Shown here: piece by piece, positions 23,699 to 31,960 of the stretch
Position numbering within the stretch: position 1 is the stretch's first letter
Layout of the letters: the number at the start of each line of letters is the position of its first letter
Source: Nocardioides humilatus
GTDB taxonomy: Bacteria; Actinomycetota; Actinomycetes; Propionibacteriales; Nocardioidaceae
Reading direction: 5' to 3'
Length of the DNA: 64,000 nucleotides
Assembly: GCF_008373755.1 (NCBI RefSeq)
Contig: NZ_VUJV01000001.1
Location: 62,001 to 126,000, forward strand
Notes under the pieces: generated by a model
Told to the model about the DNA's origin: nothing
The model's input: only the letters and a program-made list of their open reading frames with translations
Database searches by the model: none
Program-made: the position numbers and the translations under genes

Positions 23699-24772
23699 TC
23701 AGACGAGGTCCGCGGCCCTGGCAGCCGCGTCGAGGTCGGCGTCGACGACAACGGGCGTCACCTCGCCGAACCACTCCAGCGCCGTGACGGTGTCCTTGAG
23801 GCCGTGGCCGGTGACGGTGATGACGACGGTCTGGCCGGCATAGCTGGTGCCCGCGGCCAGGTCGGCGAGATAGCCGGCGACCCCGGCGGCCGACGCGGGC
23901 TCGACGAAGACGCCTTCGTTGCGGGCCAGCTCGGCCTGCGCGTGCAGGATCGCGTCGTCACTCAGCGCGGCGAAGCCGCCGCCCGACTCCTCAGCCGCGG
24001 CCGTCGCGAGCTTCCACGAGGCCGGGTTGCCGATCCGGATAGCGCTGGCGCGGGTCTCCGGGGCAGGGAACACCCGGTCGTAGACGATCGGCGCCGCACC
24101 CTCCGCCTGGAAGGCGCGCATCCTCGGGAGCTTGGTGGTGTGGTCGCGGTACTGCGTGTAGCCCAGCCAGTAGGCCGAGATGTTGCCCGCGTTGCCGACC
24201 GGCATCAGGTGCACGTCGGGCGCGTCACCGAGGCGGTCGACGACCTCGAACGACGCGGTCTTCTGTCCCTCGAGGCGGTTGGGGTTGACCGAGTTGACCA
24301 GCGCGACCGGGTAGTGCTCGGCGAGACCGCGCGACAGGTTGAGGCAGTCGTCGAAGTTGCCGCGCACCTGGATCACCTGGGCGCCGTGGACCAGCGCCTG
24401 GGCCATCTTGCCGGCAGCGATCTTGCCCTCGGGCACGAGCACGATCGGCGTGATGCCGGCGCGCGCGGCGTAGGCGGCCATCGACGCCGAGGTGTTGCCG
24501 GTCGACGCGCACACGCACGCCTTCGCACCCTCGTGGACGGCGACCGAGATCGCCGTCGTCATGCCGCGGTCCTTGAAGGAGCCCGTCGGGTTGGCGCCCT
24601 CGACCTTCAGCCAGACCTCGGCGTCACCGGCCTCCGAGAGCCAGCCCGAGCGGACCAACGGAGTGCCGCCCTCGCCCAGGGTGATCGCCGGCGTGTCCAC
24701 GGGGATCGCCAGCAGTTCGCGGTACTCCTCGATGACGCCCCGCCACTGGTGGCGGCCACTCGCCTCGGTCAC
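23699..24772 (-). CDS. thrC: Threonine synthase
   Basis: 357 residues, PLP fold type II. PLP lysine in NPTGSFKDRG, phosphate-binding ASTGNTSASMAAY and glycine loop PVGNAGNISAY. Converts O-phosphohomoserine to threonine. GTG start overlaps the hom stop by 4 bases, consistent with a translationally coupled threonine pathway. Confidence 0.96.
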   Translation of the reverse strand: MTEASGRHQWRGVIEEYRELLAIPVDTPAITLGEGGTPLVRSGWLSEAGDAEVWLKVEGANPTGSFKDRGMTTAISVAVHEGAKACVCASTGNTSASMAAYAARAGITPIVLVPEGKIAAGKMAQALVHGAQVIQVRGNFDDCLNLSRGLAEHYPVALVNSVNPNRLEGQKTASFEVVDRLGDAPDVHLMPVGNAGNISAYWLGYTQYRDHTTKLPRMRAFQAEGAAPIVYDRVFPAPETRASAIRIGNPASWKLATAAAEESGGGFAALSDDAILHAQAELARNEGVFVEPASAAGVAGYLADLAAGTSYAGQTVVITVTGHGLKDTVTALEWFGEVTPVVVDADLDAAARAADLV

Positions 24773-26094
24773 TCCTCGGTCCCTTCCACACGCATCACCG
24801 AGGTGACGTCACGCACGATGTCCATGCCCCGCAGTTCCGCAACGGTCGCCGAGAGCTGCGCGTCGGTCGCCTCGTGCGACACCACGACCAGCTGCGCGTC
24901 GTCGCCGCGGCCCTCCTGGCGCACGATCTGGATCGAGACCCCGTGGGTCGCGAACGCGGTCGCGACCGCAGCCAGCACGCCGGCACGGTCGTCGACGTCG
25001 ATGGCGACGTGGTAGCGGGTGCGGGTCTCCCCCATCGGCACGACCGCCCGGTCGGCGTAGGCCGACTCGCCGACTCCACGTGCACCCTGGCGGTGGTTGC
25101 GGGCGACGGTCACCAGGTCACCGAGGACGGCGCTCGCGGTGGGCGCGCCACCGGCTCCGGGTCCGTAGAACATCAGCTGTCCGGCGGCCTCGGACTCGAC
25201 GAAGACGGCGTTGTAGGCCTCACGCACGCTGGCGAGCGGGTGGGTCCGCGGGATCATCGCCGGGTGGACGCGGACGCTCACGCCCGCCTCACCGCCGTTT
25301 GCCGGCGCGAGCTCGGCGATCGCGAGCAGCTTCACGACGCTGCCCATGTCACGGGCCGAGCGCACGTCGGCGGCGGTGACGTCGCTGATGCCCTCGCGGT
25401 GCACGTCGGCCGCGGTCACGCGGGTATGGAAGGCCAGGCTCGCGAGGATCGCGGCCTTGGCCGCGGCGTCGAATCCCTCGACATCGGCCGTCGGGTCGGC
25501 CTCGGCGTAGCCGAGGGCCTGGGCCTCCTCGAGCGCCTCCTCGAAGCCAGCGCCGTGGGTGTCCATCTTGTCGAGGATGAAGTTGGTGGTGCCGTTGACG
25601 ATGCCGAGCACCCGGGTGACCTTGTCACCGGCGAGCGACTCGCGCAGCGGCCGCAGGATCGGGATGGCACCAGCGACAGCGGCCTCGTAGTAGAGGTCGC
25701 GTCCGGCCTTCTCGGCCGCCTCGTAGAGCGTCGGTCCGTCCTCGGCGAGCAGCGCCTTGTTGGCCGTGACGACCGAGGCACCCGCGTCGAGCGCGGCCAG
25801 GATCAACGTGCGTGCCGGCTCGATGCCGCCGATCACCTCGACGACGACGTCGATGTCACCGCGGCTCACCAGCCCGAGCGCGTCGGTGGTCAGCAGGCCC
25901 TCCGGGACGTCGACGTCACGCGGGGCGTCGAGGCGTCGTACGGCGACACCGGCGAGCTCGACCGGTGCGCCGACCCGTGCGGCGAGGTCGCCGGACTGCT
26001 CGCCCAGCAACCGCACGACCTGCGATCCCACGACGCCGCAACCCAGCACCGCCACCTTGAGGGGCAAGTCAGGATCCACAGTCACAACACTCAC
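24769..26094 (-). CDS. hom: Homoserine dehydrogenase with ACT domain
   Basis: 441 residues. NAD(P)-binding VAVLGCGVVGSQV at the N-terminus, catalytic region GIVNGTTNFIL and ADPTADVEGFDAAAK, and a C-terminal ACT domain (YHVAIDVDDRAGVLAAVATAFATHGVSI split across about 355-440) that typically gives threonine feedback inhibition. The GTG start overlaps the lysA stop by 4 bases. Confidence 0.96.
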   Translation of the reverse strand: MSVVTVDPDLPLKVAVLGCGVVGSQVVRLLGEQSGDLAARVGAPVELAGVAVRRLDAPRDVDVPEGLLTTDALGLVSRGDIDVVVEVIGGIEPARTLILAALDAGASVVTANKALLAEDGPTLYEAAEKAGRDLYYEAAVAGAIPILRPLRESLAGDKVTRVLGIVNGTTNFILDKMDTHGAGFEEALEEAQALGYAEADPTADVEGFDAAAKAAILASLAFHTRVTAADVHREGISDVTAADVRSARDMGSVVKLLAIAELAPANGGEAGVSVRVHPAMIPRTHPLASVREAYNAVFVESEAAGQLMFYGPGAGGAPTASAVLGDLVTVARNHRQGARGVGESAYADRAVVPMGETRTRYHVAIDVDDRAGVLAAVATAFATHGVSIQIVRQEGRGDDAQLVVVSHEATDAQLSATVAELRGMDIVRDVTSVMRVEGTEE

Positions 26095-27485
26095 CCGACA
26101 TCCGTCGCCAACAGGTCGGCCTCAGTCTCCCGCCGTACGACGACGGTGGCGACTCCGTCCCGTACCGCGATCACCGGCGGGCGGAGCGCGTGGTTGTAGT
26201 TAGAGGCCATCGAACGGCAGTAGGCGCCGGTGCCGGGGACCGCCAGGAGGTCGCCCGGGACCAGGTCGCCGGGGAGGAACTCGTCGCGGACCACGATGTC
26301 TCCGGCCTCGCAGTGCTTGCCCACCACCCGCGAGAGCACGGGGGTCGCCTCGGAGCGCCGGCCGGCCAGGGTGCAGGAGTAGTCGGCGTCGTAGAGGGCG
26401 GTGCGGATGTTGTCGCTCATCCCGCCGTCGACGCTGACGTAGGTGCGGACCGCACCGGCATCGAGCTCGACCGCCTTGACGGTGCCGACGGTGTAGACGG
26501 TGCACATCGCGGGCCCGACGATCGCGCGGCCGGGCTCGATGGACAGGTGCGGCTCGTCGATGCCGAGGGCTCGGCACTCGTGCTCGACGATCTTGCCCAT
26601 CTCCGTCGCGAGCTGCGCAGGGTCGGACGGGTCGTCCTGGGTCGTGTAGGCGATCCCGAAACCACCACCCAGGTCCATCTCGGGCATGGTCACGCCGAGC
26701 TCGTCGGAGACCTTCGCGTGGAGGGCCAGCACCCGGCGCGCGGCGACCTCGAAGCCGGAGGAGTCGAAGATCTGGCTGCCGATGTGGGAGTGGAGACCGA
26801 GCAGCTCGACGCCCGGCGCCTCGTTGAGCCGCCGGACCGCCTCGAAGGCGGCGCCCGAGGTGATCGAGAAGCCGAACTTCTGGTCCTCGTGGGCCGTCGC
26901 GATGAACTCGTGGGTGTGCGCCTCGACGCCCGCGGTCACCCGCACCATCACCCGAGCGGTCATCCCGGTCTCGGCCGTGATCGACGCGATCCGGTCGATC
27001 TCCTGGAAGGAGTCGACGATGATCCGGCCGACGCCCTCGGCCACCGCACGCCGCAGCTCGGGATGAGTCTTGTTGTTGCCGTGGTAGCCGATTCGGGCCG
27101 GGTCGACGCCCGCGCGCAGCGCGACGGTCAGCTCACCCGCGGAGCAGACGTCGAGGCAGAGGCCCTCCTCGGAGATCCAGCGGGCGACCGCCGTACAGAG
27201 GAAGGCCTTGCCTGCGTAGTAGACGTCCCAGCCACTGAAGGCGTCGCGGAAGGCCCGGGCGCGGGCCCGGAAGTCGGCTTCGTCCAGCACGTAGGCGGGG
27301 GTGTTGTGCTCGGCCACCAGGTCGGCGATCGGCACGCCGCCGACGACCAGGTCACCGGTGTCGGTCTTGTGGGCGGTGCCCGACCAGAGGAGCGGGACCA
27401 GGGCGTTGACATCGCGCGGCGCCTGCAGCCAGGCAGGTCCGCGCAGGGCTCCGGGCGCGTGTGCCCAGCCGGCTTCGTGGGTCAT
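26091..27485 (-). CDS. lysA: Diaminopimelate decarboxylase
   Basis: 464 residues, fold III PLP enzyme. Lysine of the Schiff base in VYYAGKAFL, HSHIGSQIF, the glycine-rich phosphate site DLGGGFGIAY, and GKHCEAGD with the active-site cysteine of the neighbouring subunit. Last step of lysine biosynthesis. ATG at 27485 shares one base with the argS stop (TAATG); the longer upstream frame runs inside argS and was discarded. Confidence 0.95.
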   Translation of the reverse strand: MTHEAGWAHAPGALRGPAWLQAPRDVNALVPLLWSGTAHKTDTGDLVVGGVPIADLVAEHNTPAYVLDEADFRARARAFRDAFSGWDVYYAGKAFLCTAVARWISEEGLCLDVCSAGELTVALRAGVDPARIGYHGNNKTHPELRRAVAEGVGRIIVDSFQEIDRIASITAETGMTARVMVRVTAGVEAHTHEFIATAHEDQKFGFSITSGAAFEAVRRLNEAPGVELLGLHSHIGSQIFDSSGFEVAARRVLALHAKVSDELGVTMPEMDLGGGFGIAYTTQDDPSDPAQLATEMGKIVEHECRALGIDEPHLSIEPGRAIVGPAMCTVYTVGTVKAVELDAGAVRTYVSVDGGMSDNIRTALYDADYSCTLAGRRSEATPVLSRVVGKHCEAGDIVVRDEFLPGDLVPGDLLAVPGTGAYCRSMASNYNHALRPPVIAVRDGVATVVVRRETEADLLATDVG

Positions 27486-29152
27486 TACATCCGCTCCGGG
27501 GCCGTCACGCCGAGCAGGCCGAGCCCGTTGGCGAAGACCGTCTGCGTCGCGACCACGAGCACCAGCCGCGCCAGGTTGGCGGCCGTGACCGGCTCGTCGC
27601 CCTGGGGCAGCATCCGGCACTCCTTGGTGTCGTACCACTTGTTGAAGACCGAGGCGGTGTCCTCGAGGTAGCGCGCGATCCGGTGCGGCTCGCGGAGCTC
27701 GGCAGCACTCGCCACCACTCGCGGAAACTCGGCGAGCGCCCGCAGCAGGTCGCCGTCCCGCTCGTGAGCGAGCAGGGCCGGGTCGAAGTCGTCGGGCAGC
27801 GACATCCCGAGGTCGGCGGCGTTCTCCCGCATCCGGCAGGTGCGGGCGTGCGCGTACTGGACGTAGTAGACGGGGTTGTCGTTGGACTGCTTGGTGATTT
27901 GCTCGATGTCGAGAGCCAGCGGGCTGTCAGCCGGGTACCGGACCATCGAGTAGCGCAGCGCGTCGACTCCGATCTCCTGCACCAGGTCGTCCAGGGTGAC
28001 CAGATCACCCTTGCGCTTCTGGAGCCGGAACTCCTCGCCACCCCGAAGGATCTTGACCAGCTGCCCGATCATCACGTCGAGCGTCTGGTCGGGGTCGTCG
28101 CCGACGCAGGCCGCCATCGCCCGGAGCCGACCGACGTAGCCGTGGTGGTCGGCGCCGAGCAGGTAGATGCAGTGGTCGAAGCCCCGCGCCCGCTTGTTGA
28201 GGTAGTAGGCGGTGTCGGAGGCGAAGTAGGTCAGCTCTCCGTCGGACTTGATGAGCACCCGGTCCTTGTCGTCGCCGAAGTCGGTGGTGCGCATCCACAG
28301 CGCGCCACCGTCCTCGAAGACGTGGCCGAGGTCCTTGAGCCGCTGGAGCGTCTCGGGGACCGAGCCCGAATCGTGGAGCGAGAGCTCGGAGAACCAGACG
28401 TCGAAGTGGGTGTTGAAGCCGTCGAGCTGGTCCTGCTGCTCCTTGAGCTGCAGGGCGTAACCGCGCTCCCGGAACGCAGTGCGCCGCTCGTCGGCAGGCA
28501 GGTCCACGATCGCCGGCTCGTCCTGGACGATGCGACGCGCCAGATCGGCGATGTAGTCGCCCTTGTAGCCATCCTCGGGTGCCGGCTCACCAAGAGCGGC
28601 AGCCTCGATCGACGCGGCGAAGTGGTTCATCTGGACGCCGCGGTCGTTGATGTAGAACTCCCGGGTCACCTCGGCACCTGCGGTGCTCAGCACCCGCCCG
28701 ATCGCGTCGCCCAGCACCGCCCACCGGGTGTGCCCGAGGTGCAGCGGACCGGTCGGGTTGGCCGAGATGAACTCGACGTTGATCTTCCGCCCGGCCAAGG
28801 TCTCCGTGTGTCCGTACGACGCCCCGGCGGCCACGATCACAGCGGCGACCTGGCCCTGGGCACCGGCCTCGACCGAGATGTTGAGGAAGCCCGGGCCGGC
28901 GACCTCGACCGCGCTGATCCCGTCGGCCTTGAGGAGCTCGGCGGCCAACAGCTCGCCGAACGCGCGCGGATTGGTGCCAGCCTTCTTCGAGAGCTGGAGC
29001 GCGACGTTGGTCGCGTAGTCGCCGTGGCCCTTCTGTCGCGGGCGCTCCACCGTGACTTCAGCCGGGACGCCGTCGGGAAGGGTGATCGCACCCTGGGCGA
29101 CGAGCGCCGACAACGCGTCGACGATGGTGGTGGAGAGCTCCGCAGGATTCAC
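27485..29152 (-). CDS. argS: Arginyl-tRNA synthetase
   Basis: 555 residues, class I. HIGH-like motif HLGH in NPTGPLHLGHTRWA, and the anticodon-binding DALR domain at the C-terminus (VQYAHARTCRMRENAADL onward). The GTG at 29152 was chosen: homology starts at NPAELSTTIVDAL, and TACCCT lies 6 bases upstream, the leaderless spacing, with no ribosome site. First gene of the argS-lysA-hom-thrC-thrB run. A tRNA-Arg gene is divergent, 93 bases away. Confidence 0.96.
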   Translation of the reverse strand: MNPAELSTTIVDALSALVAQGAITLPDGVPAEVTVERPRQKGHGDYATNVALQLSKKAGTNPRAFGELLAAELLKADGISAVEVAGPGFLNISVEAGAQGQVAAVIVAAGASYGHTETLAGRKINVEFISANPTGPLHLGHTRWAVLGDAIGRVLSTAGAEVTREFYINDRGVQMNHFAASIEAAALGEPAPEDGYKGDYIADLARRIVQDEPAIVDLPADERRTAFRERGYALQLKEQQDQLDGFNTHFDVWFSELSLHDSGSVPETLQRLKDLGHVFEDGGALWMRTTDFGDDKDRVLIKSDGELTYFASDTAYYLNKRARGFDHCIYLLGADHHGYVGRLRAMAACVGDDPDQTLDVMIGQLVKILRGGEEFRLQKRKGDLVTLDDLVQEIGVDALRYSMVRYPADSPLALDIEQITKQSNDNPVYYVQYAHARTCRMRENAADLGMSLPDDFDPALLAHERDGDLLRALAEFPRVVASAAELREPHRIARYLEDTASVFNKWYDTKECRMLPQGDEPVTAANLARLVLVVATQTVFANGLGLLGVTAPERM

Positions 29153-29158
29153 CTGGCA

Positions 29159-29164
29159 AGGGTA
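29159..29164 (-). promoter_or_regulatory. -10 element (TACCCT) for leaderless argS
   Basis: TACCCT fits TANNNT; a transcript starting 7 bases downstream would begin at the GTG of argS. Confidence 0.5.
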
Positions 29165-29245
29165 TCGGCGGGCTCCGGTTTCTCTCGCACTGATATCGCC
29201 CGGTAAGGTCCTCACCGCGCCACTCCCGCAAGGGAAACGGCGCAT

Positions 29246-29318
29246 GCCTCCGTAGCTCAGGGGATAGAGCACTGGTTTCCGGTACCAGGTGCCGCAGGTT
29301 CGAATCCTGCCGGAGGCG
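29246..29318 (+). tRNA. tRNA-Arg, anticodon CCG
   Basis: 73 bases fold into a full cloverleaf: acceptor GCCTCCG/CGGAGGC, D arm GCTC/GAGC, anticodon stem CTGGT/ACCAG with loop TTCCGGT (anticodon CCG, reads CGG), T arm GCAGG-TTCGAAT-CCTGC. CCA is not encoded. It is divergent from argS. Confidence 0.97.
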
Positions 29319-29357
29319 CCCCATTGACCCGGACTTCCGGCCCGGCCATTTCGACGT

Positions 29358-29375
29358 GGGTTTTCATCAAAACCC
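29358..29375. promoter_or_regulatory. Perfect inverted repeat upstream of dikinase cassette
   Basis: GGGTTTT-CATC-AAAACCC, 7-base arms, 61 bases before the first gene of the dikinase-exporter cassette and 40 bases after the tRNA. Could be an operator, or a terminator for the tRNA; AT-rich arms without a T-run make an operator somewhat more likely. Confidence 0.45.
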
Positions 29376-29435
29376 TCGCCCGCAGGTGAACAGCAGGTGG
29401 ACACTTCGGTCACACCTACTCCCTGGGGGTTTCCG

Positions 29436-31139
29436 ATGCCAGAAGAGCAGTCCGTCGTCGTCAAGGGTCGCTCCTTCGACCCTCCCGGCAAGGGGCCGTG
29501 GGAGCTCGAGTCGACCCATGGTGCGCGGCCGATGACGCTCATCACGCAGCGCGCGTTCATGGACGGCTTCCCGCGCGGGTTCAAGGAGGGGACGGCGCGC
29601 TACGGCGTGCTGCTCGACCACCTGGAGCCGGCGTTCGTGCAGTCCTTCCTCTATGCCCAGCCGGTCGCGGTCGGTGCTCCCCCGGGCGCGATGGGCCCGC
29701 CGCCGAAGCCGATCCTGATGATCGCCAGCCGGCTCCACCCGGAGATGCGCAAGCGGCACAAGGCGGCCGCCGCGGCGATCGCCGGCAAGCTGTGGCGCAA
29801 GGACCTCGAGGAGTGGGACCAGGTCGACAAGCCGGCCGCGATCAAGGCGCACCTCGCGATCCAGGCCGTCGACGTCGCGGCCCTGTCGGACACCGACCTC
29901 GCCGACCACGTCGACCGGTGCGCCCAGCACGCGTCCGACGGCGGCTACCTGCACCACAAGTACACGATGACCGCGTGCCTGCCGGTCGGCGACTTCCTCG
30001 CCGGCGCGATCGAGTGGACGGGCGCGGACATCGGCGAGCTGATGGGGCTGCTCCGGGGCCGCTCGGCCATCTCCCGCGGATTCGCGGCCGCCGAGCTCGA
30101 CGCCGCCGCCAAGGCGCTGACGACGTCGGACGCCGCTCAGGCGGTGCTGACGAGCGGCGACCCGGCCGATGCGGTCCTCGCCGCCCTCTCGTCCCACCCC
30201 GATGTCGGCGCCGAGGTGACCGCCTATCTCGACGCGGTGCGCTGGCGCAGCGTGGGCTACGACGTCGGTGACCAGGTGGCCGGCGAGCTCCCCGAGGTGC
30301 TCGTCGAATCTCTCAAGACCTCCCTGGCAGGCAGCTGGAGTTCGGCCCCCGACGACGACACCGCCCTCGCCGCACTGCGCGAGCGGGTTCCCGCCGAGCA
30401 CCGCGAGGACTTCGACGACCGGCTGGCCGAGCTCCGCCACGTCTACCGGATCCGCGACGAGCGCGGCGTCTTCTCCGACGGCTGGGCGACCGGGCTGGCC
30501 CGTCGCGCGATGCTCGAGGTCGGTCATCGGCTCCACACCATCGGCAAGCTCGACGACGCCGAGCACGCCGTCGAGCTCGGCGCCGACGAGGCGCGAGCAC
30601 TGCTCGTCGGCGGCGGTGGGCCGTCGGCCGACGAGGTCGCCGACCGCTTCGAGTGGCGCACCACCACCACGACCAGCGACGTGCCCGACCACCTGCGGGC
30701 GCTCCCGGCTCCTCCCCCGCCGGCCGAGTGGCTGCCCCAGCAGGCCCGCCGTACGCACGTGGCCATCAACACGTTCCTCGGCAGCCTCTTCGGTGTGCCC
30801 GACACGCCCAACACGGCGACCGTCCTCACCGGGCTCTCGGTCAACACCGGCGTCTACGAGGGCACCGCCCGGCTCGTCGAGAGCTCCGCGGACTTCGACC
30901 GGATCAAGCAGGGCGACGTGCTGGTCACCCGGATGACGTCGCCCTACTTCAACGTCGTGCTGCCGATGCTCGGCGCGATCGTCACCGACCGGGGCGGCCA
31001 GCTCTGCCACGCCGCGATCGTGGCCCGTGAGTACGGCATCCCCGGCATCGTCGGCACCCGCGACGCGACCGCGACCATCCCCGACGGCGCGCGCGTCCGG
31101 GTCGACGGGACCACTGGCGAAGTGAGCCTCGTGGAGTGA
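29436..31139 (+). CDS. PEP-synthase-like phosphohistidine (mobile) subunit of a split dikinase
   Basis: 567 residues. The last about 90 residues are the swivelling PEP-utiliser mobile domain with the catalytic histidine at 525 (LCHAAIVAREYGIPGIVGT). The preceding about 430 residues match no domain I can name; they begin PEEQSVVVKGRSFDPPGKGPWELE and would be the substrate-binding part. The size and layout resemble the substrate plus histidine part of rifampicin phosphotransferase, and the alpha subunit of phenylphosphate synthase. Start at ATG 29436 (GGGGGT 5 bases upstream). The next gene overlaps by 4 bases and supplies the ATP-grasp domain. Confidence 0.75.
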   Translation: MPEEQSVVVKGRSFDPPGKGPWELESTHGARPMTLITQRAFMDGFPRGFKEGTARYGVLLDHLEPAFVQSFLYAQPVAVGAPPGAMGPPPKPILMIASRLHPEMRKRHKAAAAAIAGKLWRKDLEEWDQVDKPAAIKAHLAIQAVDVAALSDTDLADHVDRCAQHASDGGYLHHKYTMTACLPVGDFLAGAIEWTGADIGELMGLLRGRSAISRGFAAAELDAAAKALTTSDAAQAVLTSGDPADAVLAALSSHPDVGAEVTAYLDAVRWRSVGYDVGDQVAGELPEVLVESLKTSLAGSWSSAPDDDTALAALRERVPAEHREDFDDRLAELRHVYRIRDERGVFSDGWATGLARRAMLEVGHRLHTIGKLDDAEHAVELGADEARALLVGGGGPSADEVADRFEWRTTTTTSDVPDHLRALPAPPPPAEWLPQQARRTHVAINTFLGSLFGVPDTPNTATVLTGLSVNTGVYEGTARLVESSADFDRIKQGDVLVTRMTSPYFNVVLPMLGAIVTDRGGQLCHAAIVAREYGIPGIVGTRDATATIPDGARVRVDGTTGEVSLVE

Positions 31140-31960
31140 GTGACGACCGAGGACCGAGCGCGCTCGCCCCGCTGGAGGCGACCGCCGACGAGTGCCAGTA
31201 CGGCGGCAAGGCGGCCCAGCTCGGCGCTGCCCTGCGCGCGGGCCTGCCGGTGCCCGGCGGCTACGCGCTCGGCTGGGAGGCGGTCCGCGGCGTCGTGGCC
31301 GGCGCGATCGACCTGCCCGCGCTGCTCACCGGCCTCAGCGACGGCCCGTGGGCGGTGCGCTCGAGTGCCGTCGGCGAGGACTCCGAGGGTGCCTCCTTCG
31401 CCGGCACCCACCTGAGCGTGCTGGGTGTGGTGGGAGCGGCGGCGGTCGGTGACGCCGTACGACGCGTGCACGACTCGGCGCTCGACCCGGGGGCCATCGC
31501 CTACCGCGAGCAGCACGGCCTCGACCCCGCGCCGCGGATGGCCGTCGTGCTGCAGGAGATGGTCGCCTCCGAGGTGGCCGGGGTCCTCTTCACCCGCCAT
31601 CCCCTCACCGGCGCGCAGGAGCGGCTCATCGAGGCGAGCTGGGGACTCGGCGAGGTGGTGGTGAGCGGCCAGGTGACCCCCGACCAGTACCGGCTCTCGT
31701 CCGACGGCGTGCCGCTGGAGTGCACCACCGGCGAGAAGGACATCGCCCTGCAGCTGGGTGCGGACGGGCTCGTCGAGGAGCACGACGTCGCGGCCGATCT
31801 CGTCGAGGCGCGCTGCCTGGACGACGGGCGCCTCCAGGCCCTGCACCGGCTCGCGGCAGCCTGCGACACGGTCTTCGAGGCCACCGACCACGACATCGAG
31901 TTCGCCTTCGTCGGGGACCGCCTCTACCTGTTGCAACGGCGCCCGATCACGCATGGCTGA
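31136..31960 (+). CDS. PEP-synthase-like ATP-grasp (PPDK N-terminal domain) subunit
   Basis: 274 residues, essentially only a PEP/pyruvate-binding ATP-grasp domain: YGGKAAQLGAALRAGLPVPGGY, VRSSAVGEDSEGASFAGTH, VVLQEMVASEVAGVLFT, SWGLGEVVVSG and the terminal LYLLQRRPIT. It would split ATP and pyrophosphorylate or phosphorylate the histidine of the partner subunit. In usual PEP synthase and rifampicin phosphotransferase this domain is the N-terminus of one chain; here it is a separate, downstream gene. GTG start within the GTGA overlap with the upstream gene; 8-base overlap with the exporter gene downstream. Confidence 0.85.
   Translation: MSDDRGPSALAPLEATADECQYGGKAAQLGAALRAGLPVPGGYALGWEAVRGVVAGAIDLPALLTGLSDGPWAVRSSAVGEDSEGASFAGTHLSVLGVVGAAAVGDAVRRVHDSALDPGAIAYREQHGLDPAPRMAVVLQEMVASEVAGVLFTRHPLTGAQERLIEASWGLGEVVVSGQVTPDQYRLSSDGVPLECTTGEKDIALQLGADGLVEEHDVAADLVEARCLDDGRLQALHRLAAACDTVFEATDHDIEFAFVGDRLYLLQRRPITHG

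Noticed and set aside
24769-26094. Threonine attenuator or leader peptide for hom-thrC-thrB
   Set aside because: The genes overlap with no leader; the run starts at leaderless argS.
29246-29435. Integration site (att) at tRNA-Arg with an element
   Set aside because: No integrase and no direct repeat of the tRNA 3' end downstream; the following genes have native composition.
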